This document shows, one piece after another, positions 5,894 to 8,343 of a DNA stretch of 8,343 nt. This stretch comes from DATEPR01 sp036503065 (GTDB lineage: Bacteria > Actinomycetota > Actinomycetes > Mycobacteriales > Pseudonocardiaceae), in assembly GCA_036503065.1 (NCBI GenBank), contig DASXXM010000484.1:1-8343 (forward strand), read 5' to 3'. Position numbers and translations under genes: made by a program. The notes beneath the pieces were generated by a model, which ran no database searches, had not been told where the DNA came from, and saw only the letters and a program-made list of their open reading frames with translations. Position 1 is the first letter of the stretch. Each line of letters starts with the position of its first letter.

Positions 5894-5980
5894 ATGATCT
5901 TCAACCAACCCGCGGCCTGGTGTTGGTTCGATGTGTACAGAGAGGAGGGCAGGGATGTGGCTGATCGGTTAGCGGTCTGA
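5894..5980 (+). CDS. Possible 28-residue small protein or peptide
   Basis: AGGAGG (5883-5888) sits 5 nt before ATG at 5894, the best Shine-Dalgarno match in the window. The frame runs 28 codons: MIFNQPAAWCWFDVYR, then an acidic/basic stretch EEGRDVADRLAV. Trp-Cys-Trp-Phe near the middle is notable. The last 12 bases overlap the 3' end of the convergent YbaB-like gene. Against it, the second half uses rare codons (AGA, AGG, TTA) and only about 71% of third positions are G/C, below the neighbouring genes. No maturation enzyme, transporter partner or regulated downstream gene on this strand is evident. I do not recognise it. It could be a real short protein, a regulatory leader remnant or chance. 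Confidence 0.35.
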   Translation: MIFNQPAAWCWFDVYREEGRDVADRLAV

Positions 5981-6535
5981 GCGGAGGCTGGAGAAGTCGA
6001 ACGTCAGCGCGTAGTCGTCATCGTCCGGAGTGGTGGCTGCCGGTGTGTCGATGACCTGCCAGTGGTCGGCGTTCGGGTCGATGCCGGGTGTGTAGGGCAG
6101 GATCGGGGCGTCCGGGTCGATCATCGCGTCGAGGCCGATTGATCTGGCCAGGTCGATCGTGCCGGCGTCGCCCAGTACCGGGGACAGGGCACCCAGTCCT
6201 TCGGCGAGGGCGGCTTGGTTTGCCTCGGCGGCGAGGCGGACTATCTCGGCACCCAGCCGATCCGGGCCCAGCGCCAGTGCCTCGTCGGCGATTTCCAGAT
6301 CGGCCAGGGCGCCGTGCACGGTGGCTGTGACTCGGATGGTGCGGGCTTCGTTGCGGGCCGTGCCTCGGATCGCTTCGATGCGGGCCGGTAGGCCCTCGGT
6401 GCGGCGTAGGCGTTCCTCGGCGTCAGCGACCAGTTGCTCGGTGGTCCTACGGGATTCGGTGGCACTGCGTGGCTCGGTGGCGCTGCTGGTTTCGGTGGCA
6501 CTGCGGGGATTGGTGGTTCTGCGTGGGTCGGTCAT
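5969..6535 (-). CDS. YbaB/EbfC-like protein with N-terminal hexapeptide repeats
   Basis: This 188-residue protein is the last gene of the operon. Residues 35-109 look like a YbaB/EbfC domain: a helix (LVADAEERLRRTEGLPARIE), a strand region (ARTIRVTATVHGALADLEI, 64-82) and a helix (GPDRLGAEIVRLAAEANQAA, 90-109). Known YbaB/EbfC proteins are small dimeric nucleoid-associated DNA-binding proteins; the divergent versions found beside ESX genes have no established function. Residues 2-31 are five hexapeptide repeats of the form TEPRSA. The C-terminus is acidic (PDDDDYALTFDF). ATG at 6535 overlaps the upstream stop as ATGA, implying translational coupling; its own Shine-Dalgarno is weak. The stop is TAA (5971-5969), facing the MFS gene. 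Confidence 0.75.
   Translation of the reverse strand: MTDPRRTTNPRSATETSSATEPRSATESRRTTEQLVADAEERLRRTEGLPARIEAIRGTARNEARTIRVTATVHGALADLEIADEALALGPDRLGAEIVRLAAEANQAALAEGLGALSPVLGDAGTIDLARSIGLDAMIDPDAPILPYTPGIDPNADHWQVIDTPAATTPDDDDYALTFDFSSLRSDR
6443..6532 (-). repeat. 18-bp tandem repeat, five units, coding
   Basis: Five consecutive 18-bp units encode TDPRRT, TNPRSA, TETSSA, TEPRSA and TESRRT at residues 2-31 of the YbaB-like protein. On the + strand, TTCGGTGGCACTGCG occurs exactly at 6455-6469 and 6491-6505 (36 bp apart), with the variant CTCGGTGGCGCTGCT midway at 6473-6487. The nucleotide similarity suggests slippage expansion, and copy number may vary between strains. Confidence 0.75.
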
Positions 6536-6867
6536 CTGCGCATCACGCCGTGGTCGCTGGTGTCCTCGTGCTCTGCTACCAGGTCGGCGGGGAACGACAG
6601 GCCCAAGCCGGCCAGCAGGTCGTCGGTTGACCGGCCCAGGGTGCGCTGGAACGCCAGATTGGCTCGTTGGTTCGCCAGCGCGGCCGCACGGGCCGCTACC
6701 GCGAGGACCGTCCTGGCCAACTGGGCCCCATCCTGGTCCAGGGCAGTCCTGGTCAGGTGGACCGCGCGCAGGCCGCCGCCGACGGCGGCCTCGACCGTCA
6801 CCGAACCGTCCACAGCGGACGCGGTGCCGGTGATCGGGGGGTGCGGGCGGCCGTCGGACACCGTCAT
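6532..6867 (-). CDS. Small YbaB/EbfC-like protein
   Basis: A 111-residue protein upstream of, and overlapping by 4 bp (ATGA), the larger YbaB-like gene. DGSVTVEAAVGGGLRAVHL aligns by eye with ARTIRVTATVHGALADLEI of its neighbour, and QLARTVLAVAARAAALANQR with RLGAEIVRLAAEANQAALAE. Both therefore appear to carry the same strand-turn-strand then helix core. This one lacks the long N-terminal helix and repeats of its neighbour. The C-terminus is short and charged. ATG at 6867 lies 11 nt beyond the stop of the NlpC/P60 gene, with no good Shine-Dalgarno, so translation probably depends on the upstream gene. The role is unknown; pairing with the larger homologue as a heterodimer is plausible. Confidence 0.65.
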   Translation of the reverse strand: MTVSDGRPHPPITGTASAVDGSVTVEAAVGGGLRAVHLTRTALDQDGAQLARTVLAVAARAAALANQRANLAFQRTLGRSTDDLLAGLGLSFPADLVAEHEDTSDHGVMRR

Positions 6868-6878
6868 GGCGCGTCAGC

Positions 6879-7955
6879 CTACGCGGCGGGCCGGTAGAAA
6901 CCGAGGAACGCGTCGCCCGCGTTCGAGGTGCGCAGCGGCACGATGTGGCACACGTCGCCGGTGTGTGGCTCCTCGATCATCTTGCCGTCACCCACGTACA
7001 TCGCCACGTGGCCGCTCCACACGACCAGGTCACCCGGCTGCAGGTCGGACTCGGCGATCTTCTGGCCCATGGTCTGCTGGTCGGCCAGCCGGGGGATGCC
7101 GATGCCGGCCTGGCCGTACGCCCAGTGGGTCAGGCCGCTGCAGTCCAGGCCCTGACCGGGGTTGTTGCCGCCCCACTGGTAGGGCACACCCAACTGGGTG
7201 AGGGCGGCACGGACGGCGATGGCGGCGCGCTCGTTGGGTGCGTTCACCGTGCCGAGGCCGCTCGGCAGGTTGATCGTGGTGCCACTGCCGAACTGGCTGG
7301 ACGGCGGCGTGATGATCGGCTTGCCGCCGGTCGGACCACCACCGCCAGAGCTACCGCCGCCGCTGCTGGAGCCGCTACCGCCACCGCTGTCTCGGCTGCC
7401 CAGGCTGCCGCCGGCCGCCGATGGTGTCGTGCCGGTGTTCAACCCGGTGATGACCTGCGTGAGCTGCTGCTTGGCGCCGTTGACCAGTTGCGCCGCTTTT
7501 GCCGCGTACTGTGCGGCGAGCCGTTGCAGCTGTGCCTGCGCGGCGAGTGCCGCGCCGTTGTTGCCGTTGGCGCTGACCGCGTTCGCGGTGGCCAGCAACG
7601 GTTGTGCCGTCGCGGTGAACTCGTCGATCAGGGACTGGACCTGGTTGTGTGCGCTGGTCACGATGGCCAGCGCCGAACCTACGGTGGCGGCCGCCGTGCT
7701 CGCCGCCGTGGCCGCGGTGCCCAGGTTGCTGGTCACCGTCGGCGACTGTGCCGCGAACGTGTCGGCGCGGTCGCCGTTCCACGACGCGGTCAGGGTGCTG
7801 CCGGCCTGCTGGTGCTGGGCCTGGTAGTCGTCCAACGTCTGCGCCGCCTGGTTCAGGTCCGTCTGCAACTGGCCGGCCGAACCGGACTGCACCGCCAGCT
7901 TGTCGCGGGCCTCGACCATCGGCTGTTCCAGCGCCGCGAGGCTGATTCCTGCCAC
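6879..7955 (-). CDS. NlpC/P60 (C40) peptidoglycan hydrolase with WXG-like N-terminal domain
   Basis: A 358-residue two-domain protein. Residues 1-175 are Ala/Gln-rich helical, with SWNGDRADTF at 58-67 giving the W-x-G turn (W59-N60-G61) of WXG100-type ESX proteins. Residues 176-213 are a Gly/Ser linker. Residues 238-358 are the NlpC/P60 domain: AIAVRAALTQLGVPYQWGG, then LDCSGL with nucleophile C272, then WSGHVAMYVGDG with H316. E328 (12 residues after the His, as in the RipA Cys-His-Glu triad) or H331 is the likely third residue. The domain is expected to cleave stem-peptide bonds in peptidoglycan. No Sec or Tat signal is present, so export through a type VII system is inferred. GTG at 7955 has GGGGGA with a 5-nt spacer. 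It lies 30 nt after the EspC-like gene and 11 nt before the YbaB-like pair. Confidence 0.88.
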   Translation of the reverse strand: MAGISLAALEQPMVEARDKLAVQSGSAGQLQTDLNQAAQTLDDYQAQHQQAGSTLTASWNGDRADTFAAQSPTVTSNLGTAATAASTAAATVGSALAIVTSAHNQVQSLIDEFTATAQPLLATANAVSANGNNGAALAAQAQLQRLAAQYAAKAAQLVNGAKQQLTQVITGLNTGTTPSAAGGSLGSRDSGGGSGSSSGGGSSGGGGPTGGKPIITPPSSQFGSGTTINLPSGLGTVNAPNERAAIAVRAALTQLGVPYQWGGNNPGQGLDCSGLTHWAYGQAGIGIPRLADQQTMGQKIAESDLQPGDLVVWSGHVAMYVGDGKMIEEPHTGDVCHIVPLRTSNAGDAFLGFYRPAA

Positions 7956-7960
7956 AACGT

Positions 7961-7980
7961 TCCCCCGTCGTCCCCCGTCG
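7961..7980 (-). repeat. Two-copy 10-bp tandem repeat at the ribosome binding site
   Basis: TCCCCCGTCG is present exactly twice in tandem on the + strand (7961-7970 and 7971-7980). On the coding strand this duplicates CGACGGGGGA, so the NlpC/P60 gene has two copies of its GGGGGA Shine-Dalgarno-like element, the nearer one 5 nt from the GTG start. Confidence 0.6.
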
Positions 7981-7985
7981 AGTTG

Positions 7986-8312
7986 TCAGGTCAGTTGGCC
8001 CCGGAACCGGTCGGCCCTGTCCTGCTCGTTGAATGCGTAATCGTTGTGTGCCAGGGAAACCCGGCCGCCCAGCTCGGACACGGTCGTCGCGGTTGCTCGG
8101 ACGTGGTCGTGCAACTGACCGATGTGCGCGGACAACGCCGTGTGGACGCCGGCCTCCCGGCCGACGTCGCCGAAACTGTCGGCGGGGACCGAGCGGTTGC
8201 CGGCCAGGTGGTTCGCCGCGACCTGGTGCACGTCCTGCGCCAGCGTTGCCATCCGGGACGAGTAGCCGGACAACGCCGCCTGGTCGACCTGGAACCGCTG
8301 CTTGCCGGCCAT
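7986..8312 (-). CDS. EspC-like ESX secretion-associated small protein
   Basis: The protein has 108 residues from ATG at 8312 and looks like the EspC-type family of type VII (ESX) secretion-associated proteins: two helical halves joined by a SFGDVG turn (residues 46-51). It opens with FQVDQAALSGYSSRMATLAQ, typical of these proteins. Near the C-terminus, YAFNE (92-96) matches the YxxxD/E secretion motif. I chose ATG at 8312 because GGAAGG lies 7 nt upstream (8325-8320). An in-frame ATG at 8333 would add seven residues but has no Shine-Dalgarno. No Sec or Tat signal is seen. It is the first gene of the operon visible here, 30 nt upstream of the WXG-NlpC/P60 gene, and is a natural candidate partner for export of that hydrolase. 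The promoter and any preceding genes lie beyond the window. Confidence 0.75.
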   Translation of the reverse strand: MAGKQRFQVDQAALSGYSSRMATLAQDVHQVAANHLAGNRSVPADSFGDVGREAGVHTALSAHIGQLHDHVRATATTVSELGGRVSLAHNDYAFNEQDRADRFRGQLT

Positions 8313-8343
8313 GCCCACCCCTTCCGTCGACATACGTTCAGAG

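Noticed and set aside
7315..7385. Gly/Ser-codon repeats in the NlpC/P60 linker as a separate repeat element
   Set aside because: GGC/GGT/AGC triplets simply encode the flexible linker; no longer repeat unit is visible.

Overview
The window is high-GC DNA with strong G/C third-position bias, GTG starts, and type VII secretion (ESX) accessory genes beside a deoA/add nucleoside-salvage locus. This points to an actinomycete. A member of the Pseudonocardiales is my best guess, but that rests on gene content and has not been checked by any search.

Region 1 (1-4528) is nucleoside salvage interrupted by an opposite-strand pair. The 3' end of a thymidine phosphorylase gene (deoA) enters from the left on the + strand, and a complete adenosine deaminase gene (add) lies further right on the same strand. 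Between them on the - strand are a gene for a roughly 400-residue coiled-coil protein and, downstream of it, a gene for a PQQ-type beta-propeller protein with a possible lipobox. A 12-bp-arm stem-loop separates the pair. The 361-bp divergent spacer before add carries two strong palindromes and a TACCGT -10-like box at the right distance for a leaderless add mRNA.

Region 2 (4529-5817) is a major facilitator superfamily transporter following add on the same strand. The 107-bp gap holds 14-bp tandem repeats, two -10-like elements (TACCGT and a perfect TATAAT) and overlapping dyads that cover the transporter's ribosome binding site.

Region 3 (5818-5980) is a short convergent spacer. It contains a possible 28-codon ORF with a near-ideal Shine-Dalgarno sequence; its last 12 bases overlap the end of the facing gene.

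Region 4 (5969-8312, - strand) is a compact ESX-associated operon. In transcription order it encodes an EspC-like small protein with a YxxxE motif, a WXG-like/NlpC-P60 fusion peptidoglycan hydrolase with no classical signal peptide, and two consecutive YbaB/EbfC-like proteins. The last two overlap by ATGA, and the second has a five-copy hexapeptide repeat at its N-terminus. The likely theme is export of a cell-wall hydrolase through a type VII system, with the YbaB-like pair in an accessory or regulatory role. The operon's promoter lies outside the window. No RNA genes, CRISPR arrays, transposases or attachment sites were seen.
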